Below, piece after piece: positions 1 to 7,612 of a DNA stretch of 53,696 nt. The stretch comes from an uncultured Eubacteriales bacterium. GTDB lineage: Bacteria; Bacillota; Clostridia; Christensenellales; Aristaeellaceae. The stretch is from the NCBI GenBank assembly GCA_900316415.1, contig ONCV01000013.1, positions 1 to 53,696 on the forward strand, read 5' to 3'. The notes under the pieces were generated by a model, which saw only the letters and a program-made list of their open reading frames with translations, did no database searches and was not told the origin of the DNA. A program made the translations under genes and the position numbers. Each line of letters starts with the position of its first letter. Position 1 is the stretch's first letter.

Positions 1-97
1 AATACTTGAAACCATGTTTCGATGTAGCGCCGTATACCAGACCGGTACGTACGGTGCAATGGGAGGGGCGAGGGTTAACGCCCTCCCTCTACCCTAT
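1..97 (+). mobile_element. Group II intron, 3' terminal part (domains V and VI)
   Basis: Bases 26-57 fold as a group II intron domain V: catalytic triad AGC at 26-28, a lower helix pairing 27-34 with 50-57, a two-base CG bulge at 48-49, and an upper helix TACC/GGTA. The conserved ACGTACGG string is present at 47-54. Bases 61-94 form a domain VI hairpin with one unpaired A at 91, seven bases before a 3' end in ...CTAT at 97. That is the expected place of the branch-point adenosine. The maturase/reverse transcriptase would lie to the left, outside the window. The terminal loop of domain V is not a clear GNRA loop, so the copy may be diverged. The intron sits just upstream of the priA promoter. 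Confidence 0.82.
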
Positions 98-164
98 CCC
101 GCGACGACGGGAAAGGAAAGCGGCCGGGGCTCCGCGGGGAGGGGTGCCGGCGCGCGTCCGGAGC

Positions 165-194
165 TTGCCAGCAGGCGGGCTTCCGGTGTATAAT
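165..194 (+). promoter_or_regulatory. Sigma-A type promoter for the priA operon
   Basis: -35 TTGCCA at 165-170 and a perfect -10 TATAAT at 189-194, separated by 18 bases. Transcription would start near 201, about 28 bases before the priA start codon. It lies downstream of the intron end, so the housekeeping operon does not depend on read-through from the intron. Confidence 0.75.
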
Positions 195-228
195 AGAATG
201 TCAGGGTATGACCGGAAGGAGGGGCGAA

Positions 229-2478
229 ATGTACTGCCAGGTGATCGTGGACATCGCGCACGAGAATGTGGCCCGGCCCTTCACCTATCGGATTCCGGAG
301 GGGATGCTCCTGGAGCGGGGGCAGCGGGTGGCCGTGCCCTTCGGATACCGGGAGAAGGAAGGCATCGTCCTGGGGCTGACGGAGGAGGCGGGGATGGATC
401 CGGCCCGGATCAAACCCGTTTCCCGGGCACTGGAAGCCTATCCCGCGGTGCTGCCGCCCCTGATGACCCTGGCGGAGGAAATGGCGCGGAACGCGCACTG
501 CCCCCTTGCGGAAACCCTGCGGCTGATGCTGCCCGCCGAGATGCGGCGGGAGCGGGTCCGGGTGAAGACCCGGAAAATGGCGGAGCTGACCGCGGACCGG
601 GAGAAGGCCGCGGAGGCGGCCGCGGCGGAGAAGCGCAGCCCGAAGCGGCGCGCGATTCTGGAAATGCTGCTCCGGGAAAGCCCCCTGCCGGCGGAGGAGA
701 TCGCGCTGCAGGTCCGGGATCCCCGGGAAGCCCTGCGGAGCCTGGAGGCGGCGGGGCTGATCCGGATGACGGAGGAGGAGACCCTGCGCACCCCCGCGGC
801 GGGGCTGCGCCTGGACAACGCCCAGTGGCATCCCCTGACGGAGGAACAGCAGGAGGTGCTCGAGGAGGTGCTGCCCAGCCTGGAGCGGGGTGGAGGACGG
901 TTCCTGCTGCACGGGGTGACCGGGAGCGGGAAGACCGAGGTGTTCCTGAACGCGGCCCGGCGCACCCTGGAGCAGGGCCGGCAGGTGATCCTGCTGGTGC
1001 CGGAGATCGCGCTGACCCCCCAGATGGTCAGCTGGTTCCGGGCCCGGTTCGGGCAGGTGTCCGCCGTGCTGCACAGCCGGCTGAGCGCCGGGGAGCGGTA
1101 CGATGAATGGCGGCGGATCCGGCGGGGAGAGGCCCGCATCGTGATCGGGGCCCGCAGCGCGGTGTTTGCCCCGACGGAGGAGCTGGGGCTGATCGTCGTG
1201 GACGAGGAGCACGAGAGCACCTACCGGAGCGATCACCATCCCCGGTACGACGCGCGGGAGGTTGCGGAAAGCCGATGCGCCCGGGAAGGCGCGTCCCTGA
1301 TCCTGGCCAGCGCCACCCCGAGCATATTATCCTTCGCGAAGGCGCGGCGGGGGGACTATCTGCTGCTGGAGATGCCCCGGCGGGTGGCGGACCGGCCGAT
1401 GCCGGAGGTCCGGATCGTGGACATGCGGCAGGAGCTGGAAAACGGAAACCGCTCCGTGCTGAGCCGGGAGCTGGTCCGGGAGCTGCAGGGATGCCTGTCC
1501 CGGGGAGAGCAGGCGATGCTGCTGATGAACCGGCGGGGATTTCATTCCTTCGTCAGCTGCCGAAGCTGCGGTTATGTGGTGAAATGCCCCCAGTGCGATG
1601 TCAGCATGACCTGCCATGTCTCGGAGGACGGGGAGGTCAGCGGCGGGGAGCTGCGCTGCCATTACTGCGGGAATACCCTCCCGCTGCCGACGGAATGTCC
1701 CTCCTGCGGCAGCCGCTTTATCCGGTATTTCGGCGCGGGCACCCAGAAGGTGCAGCAGGAGGTGGAGCGGCTGTTTCCCGGAACGCCCACCGTCCGCATG
1801 GACGTGGACACCACCGGGGGTAAGGACGGGCATGCCCGGATTCTGGAGGAATTCCGCAGCGGGCGGGCCCGGGTGCTGGTGGGAACCCAGATGATCGCCA
1901 AGGGGCTGGATTTTCCCCAGGTGACCCTGGTGGGGGTCATCGCGGCGGACCTGACGCTGAACCTGCCGGATTACCGGAGCCGGGAGCGCACCTTCCAGCT
2001 GCTGACCCAGGTGGCCGGACGGGCGGGCCGGGGACGGATTCCCGGCCGGGTGGTGATTCAGACCTACCGCCCGGAGGATCCGGTGATCCGGATGGCGGCC
2101 CGGCAGGACTACCGGGCTTTCTTCGAGGAGGAATTCCAGCGGAGACGGATTTCCCTCTATCCCCCCTTCACGGTCATGGCCCGGCTGCTGGCCCAGAGCG
2201 GAAACGAGGCGGCGGCGGAGCGGGCCGCGGAGGAGATGGAGGAACGGGTCCGGGAGGCGCTGGCCGCGCACCCGGAATGGAAGAAAAAGGTTCTGATGAT
2301 GAACCGGGAACTGCCCGGCGTCCGCTATCTGCGGGGGCAGCACCGGCGGCAGATCCTGTTCAAGCTGCTGACGGGGCCGGAAACGGAGGCGCTCTGCGGA
2401 TTCCTGACGGAAACCGCGGAGGCGGCCGGCGGGGAAGCCGAAGTCCTGTTTGAGTATAATCCGGTGAACATGATGTAA
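229..2478 (+). CDS. priA: Primosomal protein N' (replication restart helicase PriA)
   Basis: PriA is a 3'-to-5' DNA helicase that recognises collapsed forks and reloads the replisome. The 749-residue product has an N-terminal 3'-DNA-binding region, a Walker A motif GVTGSGKT near residue 230, a DEEH-type Walker B box near 324, and a zinc-binding insert between about 444 and 498 with four CxxC pairs (CRSC, CPQC, CHYC, CPSC). The length is normal for the family. An in-frame ATG exists at 208, but the ATG at 229 follows AGGAGG at the right distance, so I start there. It heads a block in the Bacillus/Clostridium order priA-def-fmt-rsmB. Confidence 0.97.
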   Translation: MYCQVIVDIAHENVARPFTYRIPEGMLLERGQRVAVPFGYREKEGIVLGLTEEAGMDPARIKPVSRALEAYPAVLPPLMTLAEEMARNAHCPLAETLRLMLPAEMRRERVRVKTRKMAELTADREKAAEAAAAEKRSPKRRAILEMLLRESPLPAEEIALQVRDPREALRSLEAAGLIRMTEEETLRTPAAGLRLDNAQWHPLTEEQQEVLEEVLPSLERGGGRFLLHGVTGSGKTEVFLNAARRTLEQGRQVILLVPEIALTPQMVSWFRARFGQVSAVLHSRLSAGERYDEWRRIRRGEARIVIGARSAVFAPTEELGLIVVDEEHESTYRSDHHPRYDAREVAESRCAREGASLILASATPSILSFAKARRGDYLLLEMPRRVADRPMPEVRIVDMRQELENGNRSVLSRELVRELQGCLSRGEQAMLLMNRRGFHSFVSCRSCGYVVKCPQCDVSMTCHVSEDGEVSGGELRCHYCGNTLPLPTECPSCGSRFIRYFGAGTQKVQQEVERLFPGTPTVRMDVDTTGGKDGHARILEEFRSGRARVLVGTQMIAKGLDFPQVTLVGVIAADLTLNLPDYRSRERTFQLLTQVAGRAGRGRIPGRVVIQTYRPEDPVIRMAARQDYRAFFEEEFQRRRISLYPPFTVMARLLAQSGNEAAAERAAEEMEERVREALAAHPEWKKKVLMMNRELPGVRYLRGQHRRQILFKLLTGPETEALCGFLTETAEAAGGEAEVLFEYNPVNMM

Positions 2479-2551
2479 AAAAAGGATTCGCCTTCCCGGC
2501 GGAGGACGGCCCGCGGGCCGGACGCGCGGGGGGAGGGAACGGAGGAAACGT

Positions 2552-3049
2552 ATGGCAACGCGAAAGATTGTAACCATTGGGGACGAGACGCTGCGGAAGG
2601 TCTGCCGGAAGCAGGAAAAGTTTGATCTGCGGCTGGCGGTGCTGCTGAAGGATATGGCGGACACCATGTACCGGGCGGAGGGCGTGGGCCTCGCAGCGCC
2701 GCAGGTGGGCATCCTGCGCCGGGTCGTGGTGGTGGATGTGACGGAGGACCACAGCGGCCTGCGGGAGATGATCAACCCGGAGATCCTGGAGCGGGAAGGC
2801 ACGCAGACCGGACGGGAAGGCTGCCTCTCCGTGCCGGACCGGCAGGGCGTCGTGACCCGGCCGCGGAAAGTCCGCGTCCGGTATCAGGACCGGAAGGGGC
2901 GCGTGCAGGAGCTGGTGGCGGAGAATCTGGAGGCCCGGGCCATCTGCCATGAGCTGGATCATCTGGACGGCGTGCTGTACGTGGATGTGATGGACCGGGA
3001 ACTGAGCGAGGAAGAAATACACAGCAGAATTCCGGAGGATGGGGACTGA
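2552..3049 (+). CDS. def: Peptide deformylase
   Basis: Removes the formyl group from the N-terminal formyl-methionine of nascent proteins, using a metal ion. The 165-residue protein has the three family motifs: GVGLAAPQVG near residue 45, EGCLS at about 89-93 (Cys91 a metal ligand) and HELDH at 133-137 (two His ligands and the catalytic Glu). A GGAGG precedes the ATG. Its stop codon overlaps the start of fmt by one base, so the enzymes that add and remove the formyl group are translationally coupled. Confidence 0.96.
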   Translation: MATRKIVTIGDETLRKVCRKQEKFDLRLAVLLKDMADTMYRAEGVGLAAPQVGILRRVVVVDVTEDHSGLREMINPEILEREGTQTGREGCLSVPDRQGVVTRPRKVRVRYQDRKGRVQELVAENLEARAICHELDHLDGVLYVDVMDRELSEEEIHSRIPEDGD

Positions 3050-3969
3050 TGCGGATCGTATTTATGGGAACGCCGGATTTCGCCGTACCCAGCCTGGAAA
3101 AGCTGATCGAAACCGGACGGGACGTGGTGGGAGTCTTTACCCAGCCGGACCGGCCGAAGGGACGGGGAAACCGGCTGACGCCCCCGCCCGTCAAGGTCTG
3201 CGCCGAGGCGCACGGGATTCCCGTTTTCCAGCCGGAGCGGATCCGGAAGGACGGGGTGGAGGATCTGCGCGCGCTGAAGCCGGATCTCTGCGTGACCGCG
3301 GCCTTCGGCCAGATCCTGAGCCAGGAGATCCTGGACATTCCGCCCCTGGGCAGCATCAACGTGCACGCCTCCCTGCTGCCCCGGCACCGGGGCTCCGCGC
3401 CGATTGCCTGGGCCCTGATGCAGGGGGATCCCACGGCGGGCGTGACCACCATGTGGATGGACCGGGGCATTGACACCGGCGACATGCTGCTGAAGGCGGA
3501 GACGGAGATCGGCGAGACGGAAACCTGCGGGGAGCTGACGGAGCGGCTGAGCCGCCTGGGAGCCGATCTGCTGGCGGAGACGCTGGCGCGGCTGGAGGCG
3601 GGGACGCTGGAGCGGATTCCCCAGGAGGAAGCGCGGATGACCTATGATCCCATGCTGAGCCGGGAAATGGGCGAAGCGGATTTTTCCCGCAGCGCGGATC
3701 AGGTGAAGGGAATGATCAACGGCCTGAATCCCTGGCCCTGCGTCAGCGTGAACCGGGAGGGCGAGCGGCTGAAGCTGCTGCGGGCCGCCCGGGCGGAGGG
3801 CAGCGGACGCCCCGGCGAGGTGCTTCTCGCCGACCCGAAGGAAGGCCTGGTCATCGCCTGCGGCGAGGGCGCCGTGCGGATCCTGGAATTGCAGGCCCCG
3901 GGCGGAAAGAAGATGCGGGCCGGGGATTATCTGCGGGGACACCGGATTCCGGCGGGCACCCTGCTGTGA
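3049..3969 (+). CDS. fmt: Methionyl-tRNA formyltransferase
   Basis: Transfers a formyl group from 10-formyl-tetrahydrofolate to initiator Met-tRNA. The 306-residue product starts MRIVFMGTPDFAV, typical of the family, and has the folate/catalytic segment NVHASLLPRHRGSAP around residues 104-118, followed by a C-terminal tRNA-binding beta-barrel region. Start and stop overlap with def as TGATG. Length is normal. It is followed by a 60-base gap holding a perfect 16-base GC palindrome (3976-3991) without a T-tract. Confidence 0.97.
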   Translation: MRIVFMGTPDFAVPSLEKLIETGRDVVGVFTQPDRPKGRGNRLTPPPVKVCAEAHGIPVFQPERIRKDGVEDLRALKPDLCVTAAFGQILSQEILDIPPLGSINVHASLLPRHRGSAPIAWALMQGDPTAGVTTMWMDRGIDTGDMLLKAETEIGETETCGELTERLSRLGADLLAETLARLEAGTLERIPQEEARMTYDPMLSREMGEADFSRSADQVKGMINGLNPWPCVSVNREGERLKLLRAARAEGSGRPGEVLLADPKEGLVIACGEGAVRILELQAPGGKKMRAGDYLRGHRIPAGTLL

Positions 3970-4029
3970 GGCAGCCCGGGGGATCCCCCGGCGAAGGAAA
4001 GACAGAAAGAAGCGGACAGAGGACGGAAC

Positions 4030-5601
4030 ATGAGCGAAAACAATCACCCCGAGAAGAACGGAAAGCCGGAAACCCGGAAGGAGCGGAGCAGCCGGGGCCC
4101 CTACGGAAAGCCCGCGAAGCCGGCGGGAGCGCGGCCGGAGCGGAGCGCCCGCGGCCCCTACGGAAAGCCCGCGAAGCCGGCCGGAGCGCGGCCGGAGCAA
4201 GGCGCCCGGGGACCTTACGGGAGACCCGCGCCGAAGCGGGAGAGGAAGCCCGGAGAGGTGGAGGGCATGCCCTCCCGCCGCGCGGCCCTGAAGGTGCTGC
4301 GGGCCGTGACCGAGGAGGGGGCCTACGCATCCCTGAGCCTGGACGCGGCGCTGACGGGAAGCGGCCTGAGCGGAGCGGACCGGCGGCTGGCGTCCCGGCT
4401 GGTGTACGACACGCTGGATCACCTGGGCTATCTGGACTATCTGCTGGCCCAGGTCATGGCCCGGGAGGACACGGATATCAAGCTGCGGAACATCCTGCGG
4501 CTCGGCGCGTGCCAGATCCTGCTGGAGGACCGGATTCCCGAAAGCGCGGCCACCAACACCTGCGTCCAGCTGTGCGCGGAGAACGGGATGGAGGGCCTGA
4601 AGGGCGTCTGCAACGGGATCCTGCGGAACCTGGTGCGGAAAAAGGACGAGCTGAAGCTGCCGGATCCGGAAACGGAGCCGGAGAAATACTTCTCCGTGCG
4701 GTACAGCCTGCCCCTGTGGCTGGGCAACCGTCTGCGCGCCGACTGGGGCGAGGAGGAGGCCACCCGGATCGCGTCCTGGCGGAACACGGACGGGGCGGTG
4801 ACCATCCGGCGGAACCTGCTGAAGACGGAAGAGGAAGGCTTTGAACGGATCCTGGAGAAGAAGATCTGGGGCCGGGAGAAGGCGGATCTGCCGGATGCCT
4901 GGCGGATCACCGGGGCGATGGATATCGCCCGGGACGCGGATTTTCAGGCGGGGAATTTTTCCATCATGAGCGAGAGCAGCATGATGGCCTGCCTGGCCCT
5001 GGGCGTGCGGCGGGGCATGCAGGTGCTGGACTGCTGCGCGGCGCCGGGCGGCAAGACCTGCTATCTGTCCGAGCTGATGGGCGATACGGGGCGGGTGCAG
5101 GCCTGGGACGTGCATGACCACCGGGTGAAGCTGATCGCCGCCCAGCAGAAGCGGCTGGGGCTGGAAAACATCCGGCCCATCGTCCGGGACGCGGCCCGGT
5201 ACCGGGAGGATCTGGACACCCGGATGGACGCGGTGCTGCTGGACGCCCCCTGCAGCGGGCTGGGCGTGATGGCGGAAAAGCCGGACATCCGGCTGCGGGT
5301 GACGGAGGAGAGCGTCCGGGAGCTGACGGAGCTGCAGGCCCGGCTGCTGGACACGGTGTGCCGGTATGTGAAGCCCGGCGGCGTGCTGGTCTATTCCACC
5401 TGCAGCCTGCTGAAGGCGGAGAACGAGGATCAGGCGCGGGCCTTCCTGGAAAGGCACCCGGAGTTTGAGGCGGAAAAGCTGCCCGAAACGATCCCGGAGA
5501 GATTCCGGCAGCATGAGGGGCTGGGGCTTCAGCTGCTGCCTCCCCGGGACGGAGTGGAAGGATTCTATCTGTGCCGGATGCGGCGGAAGGAAACGGACTG
5601 A
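4030..5601 (+). CDS. rsmB: 16S rRNA (cytosine-967 C5)-methyltransferase RsmB
   Basis: Methylates C967 of 16S rRNA with S-adenosylmethionine. From about residue 80 the 523-residue protein has a NusB-like RNA-binding domain, then a Rossmann methyltransferase domain with the SAM loop CCAAPGGKT near 335, the motif DAPCSGLG (Cys about 408) and YSTCS (Cys about 457), the two cysteines used by RNA m5C methyltransferases. The first 80 residues are an unusual basic, proline/glycine-rich tail made of 19-residue repeats around RGPYGKPAKPAGARPE. The start at 4030 is the only good ATG and puts this tail in the protein; its frame is open and in phase. Confidence 0.95.
   Translation: MSENNHPEKNGKPETRKERSSRGPYGKPAKPAGARPERSARGPYGKPAKPAGARPEQGARGPYGRPAPKRERKPGEVEGMPSRRAALKVLRAVTEEGAYASLSLDAALTGSGLSGADRRLASRLVYDTLDHLGYLDYLLAQVMAREDTDIKLRNILRLGACQILLEDRIPESAATNTCVQLCAENGMEGLKGVCNGILRNLVRKKDELKLPDPETEPEKYFSVRYSLPLWLGNRLRADWGEEEATRIASWRNTDGAVTIRRNLLKTEEEGFERILEKKIWGREKADLPDAWRITGAMDIARDADFQAGNFSIMSESSMMACLALGVRRGMQVLDCCAAPGGKTCYLSELMGDTGRVQAWDVHDHRVKLIAAQQKRLGLENIRPIVRDAARYREDLDTRMDAVLLDAPCSGLGVMAEKPDIRLRVTEESVRELTELQARLLDTVCRYVKPGGVLVYSTCSLLKAENEDQARAFLERHPEFEAEKLPETIPERFRQHEGLGLQLLPPRDGVEGFYLCRMRRKETD
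4093..4230 (+). repeat. 57-base tandem repeats in the 5' end of rsmB
   Basis: Two near-identical units and a diverged third, with a 57-base (19-codon) period. The conserved TAC codons fall at 4102, 4159 and 4216. They encode RGPYGKPAKPAGARPE-type units, so the repeat is in frame and can vary in copy number without breaking the gene. Confidence 0.85.
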
Positions 5602-5607
5602 ACCAGC

Positions 5608-6684
5608 ATGAAGACGGAACTGACGGGAATGACCCTGGAGGAGATGACGGCCTGGGCGAAGCGCCAGGGGCTGCCGGCCTTCCGGGGAAAGCAGATCTTT
5701 CAGGGAATCCACCGGGGAGCGGACTTCGGCGGGATGAGCAACCTGCCCGCCGCCCTGCGGGAGAAGCTGGCGGCGGAAGCCATTGCCCAGCCGGCGGCGA
5801 TTCAGACCCGGCGGGTCAGCGCCCTGGACGGCACGGTGAAGTATCTGTTCAGCCTGCCCGACGGGAACTGCGTGGAAGGCGTCCTGATGAAATACCGGTA
5901 CGGATGGAGCCTGTGCATTTCGACCCAGGTGGGCTGCCGGATGGGCTGCCGGTTCTGCGCCTCGACCCTGGACGGCTGCGTGCGGAACCTGACGGCCGGG
6001 GAAATGCTGGGCGAGGTGCTGGCAGCCAACCGGGATCTGGCGGAGCAGGAGGCGGGGGAGGCGACCCGGGAGGAGCCCCCGCGGGTGAGCCATGTGGTGC
6101 TGATGGGCAGCGGCGAGCCCCTGGACAATTACGATCAGGTGACGCGCTTTCTCCGGCTGCTGCGGGAGCCGGAGGGAATCCGGCTGAGCCTGCGGAACGT
6201 GAGCCTGAGCACCTGCGGGCTGGTGCCCGAAATGAAGCGGCTGGCGGAGGAGGACCTGCCGGTGACCCTGTGCGTCTCCCTCCACGCGCCCAATGACGAG
6301 ATCCGGCGGCAGCTGATGCCCATCGCGAACCGGTACAGCATCGCGGAGATCCTGGATGCCTGCCGGTTCTATCTCCGGAAGACGGGGCGGCGCGTCATCT
6401 TTGAGTACGCGCTGACGGAGGGAATCAACAGCGGGGAGGAGCAGGCCCGGGAGCTGGCCGGAAGGCTGCGGGGAATGCAGTGCCACGTGAACCTGATTCC
6501 CCTGAACGCGGTCCGGGAGCGCAACCTGAAGGGCGTGACGGAGGAGACCGTGAGCCGTTTCCTGCGGACGCTGGAGGCGGAGCATATTTCCGCCACCCGC
6601 CGCCGGGAAATGGGAGACGATATCGAGGGCGCCTGCGGCCAGCTTCGCCGCAGCGCCATGGACCGCCGGGGGGCGGGGAAATAA
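5608..6684 (+). CDS. rlmN: Dual-specificity 23S rRNA/tRNA methyltransferase RlmN
   Basis: Radical SAM enzyme that makes 2-methyladenosine at A2503 of 23S rRNA and A37 of some tRNAs. The 358-residue protein has the radical SAM cluster motif CRMGCRFC (Cys110, 114, 117), the GSGEPLDN segment, and a C-terminal region with the LIPLN motif. The gene starts six bases after the rsmB stop and matches the family over its whole length. The related resistance gene cfr has a similar fold, but the housekeeping position next to rsmB argues for RlmN. Confidence 0.95.
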   Translation: MKTELTGMTLEEMTAWAKRQGLPAFRGKQIFQGIHRGADFGGMSNLPAALREKLAAEAIAQPAAIQTRRVSALDGTVKYLFSLPDGNCVEGVLMKYRYGWSLCISTQVGCRMGCRFCASTLDGCVRNLTAGEMLGEVLAANRDLAEQEAGEATREEPPRVSHVVLMGSGEPLDNYDQVTRFLRLLREPEGIRLSLRNVSLSTCGLVPEMKRLAEEDLPVTLCVSLHAPNDEIRRQLMPIANRYSIAEILDACRFYLRKTGRRVIFEYALTEGINSGEEQARELAGRLRGMQCHVNLIPLNAVRERNLKGVTEETVSRFLRTLEAEHISATRRREMGDDIEGACGQLRRSAMDRRGAGK

Positions 6685-6760
6685 GCGGTCCGCCGAAGGG
6701 CGGAGAATCAGGAACCGCGGCCCGGACGGGCGGCGGTTCCGGAGCTGAGGGATCGAATGC

Positions 6761-7612
6761 ATGCGGAAGTTTAAGATCAGTGACCTGGCAGCCCGCCGGA
6801 TGCGGGAGAGCGGAAATCCCCGGGAGGCGGAGGAGCGGAAGGACGCGGAAGCGGTGCCGGAGACGCAGGAAGCGCCCCGGGGAGACCGGCTGCGGATCAC
6901 CAGCCGGACCGACGTGGGCCTCGTCCGGAAAAACAATCAGGATGCCGTCATTCTGGGGCAGGGCCTGATGGGTGTGGCGGACGGAATGGGCGGACACAAG
7001 GGGGGCGAGGTCGCCTCCGCCGGCGCCCGGGACGGCCTGCTGCATGCCCTGGAGGGGAAGGAGCCGGCGCTGGAGACGCTGGAGAACGCGGTCCGGGAGG
7101 TCAACCGGAGCCTGTGGGAACAGCAGAAGGAGGAGGAATCCCTCTCCGGCATGGGCACGACCCTCAGCGTGATGTGGGCCGCGGAGGAGCAGATGCTGCT
7201 TGCCCATGTGGGGGACAGCCGGATCTACCTGCTGCGGGAGGGAAAAATCCGCCAGGTGACCCGGGATCACTCCATGGTGGCGGACATGGTGCGCCGGGGC
7301 CTGCTGACCGAGGAGCAGGCCGCCGTGCATCCCATGCGCAATTATATTACCCGGGCGGTGGGCACGGAGCCCACGATCCAGGTGGATACCCTGGGGCTGG
7401 AGCGGCAGGAGGGAGACCGCTGGCTGGTCTGCTCGGACGGCCTTCACGGGCTGCTGGAAAAGGAGGAGCTGCAGCAGATCATGGGCCGCGACGACCTGGA
7501 GGAGGCCGCGGACGCCCTGATGCGCGAGGCGCTGGACCGGGGCGGACGGGATAACATTTCCCTGGTGCTGGTTCAGGACGGCGCTTCCGCGGAGAAGGGG
7601 GCGGCGGAATGA
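6761..7612 (+). CDS. prpC: PP2C-type Ser/Thr protein phosphatase (PrpC/Stp)
   Basis: Metal-dependent phosphatase that reverses phosphorylation by the PASTA kinase encoded next to it. All PP2C signatures are present: DVGLVRKNNQD, GVADGMGGHKGGE, GTTLSV, HVGDSRIYLL, TRDHSMV, CSDGLHGLL and RDNISLVLV. The catalytic domain begins near residue 45. It is preceded by a charged extension that family members usually lack, but no better start codon lies further in. The stop overlaps the kinase start as ATGA. Upstream (6711-6740) is a strong hairpin without a T-tract. Confidence 0.93.
   Translation: MRKFKISDLAARRMRESGNPREAEERKDAEAVPETQEAPRGDRLRITSRTDVGLVRKNNQDAVILGQGLMGVADGMGGHKGGEVASAGARDGLLHALEGKEPALETLENAVREVNRSLWEQQKEEESLSGMGTTLSVMWAAEEQMLLAHVGDSRIYLLREGKIRQVTRDHSMVADMVRRGLLTEEQAAVHPMRNYITRAVGTEPTIQVDTLGLERQEGDRWLVCSDGLHGLLEKEELQQIMGRDDLEEAADALMREALDRGGRDNISLVLVQDGASAEKGAAE

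Noticed and set aside
3976..3991. Perfect 16-base palindrome CCGGGGGATCCCCCGG between fmt and rsmB
   Set aside because: No T-tract follows and the genes run in one direction at short distance, so it is not a convincing terminator; it may simply stabilise the mRNA.
6711..6740. Strong hairpin between rlmN and the phosphatase gene
   Set aside because: There is no T-run, and the operon order is conserved across the gap; I do not call it a terminator.
2959..6936. A 1325-codon open frame on the minus strand opposite fmt, rsmB and rlmN
   Set aside because: It is the shadow of GC-rich codon use in well-identified plus-strand genes; its product is low-complexity Pro/Arg/His/Gln sequence with no motif.
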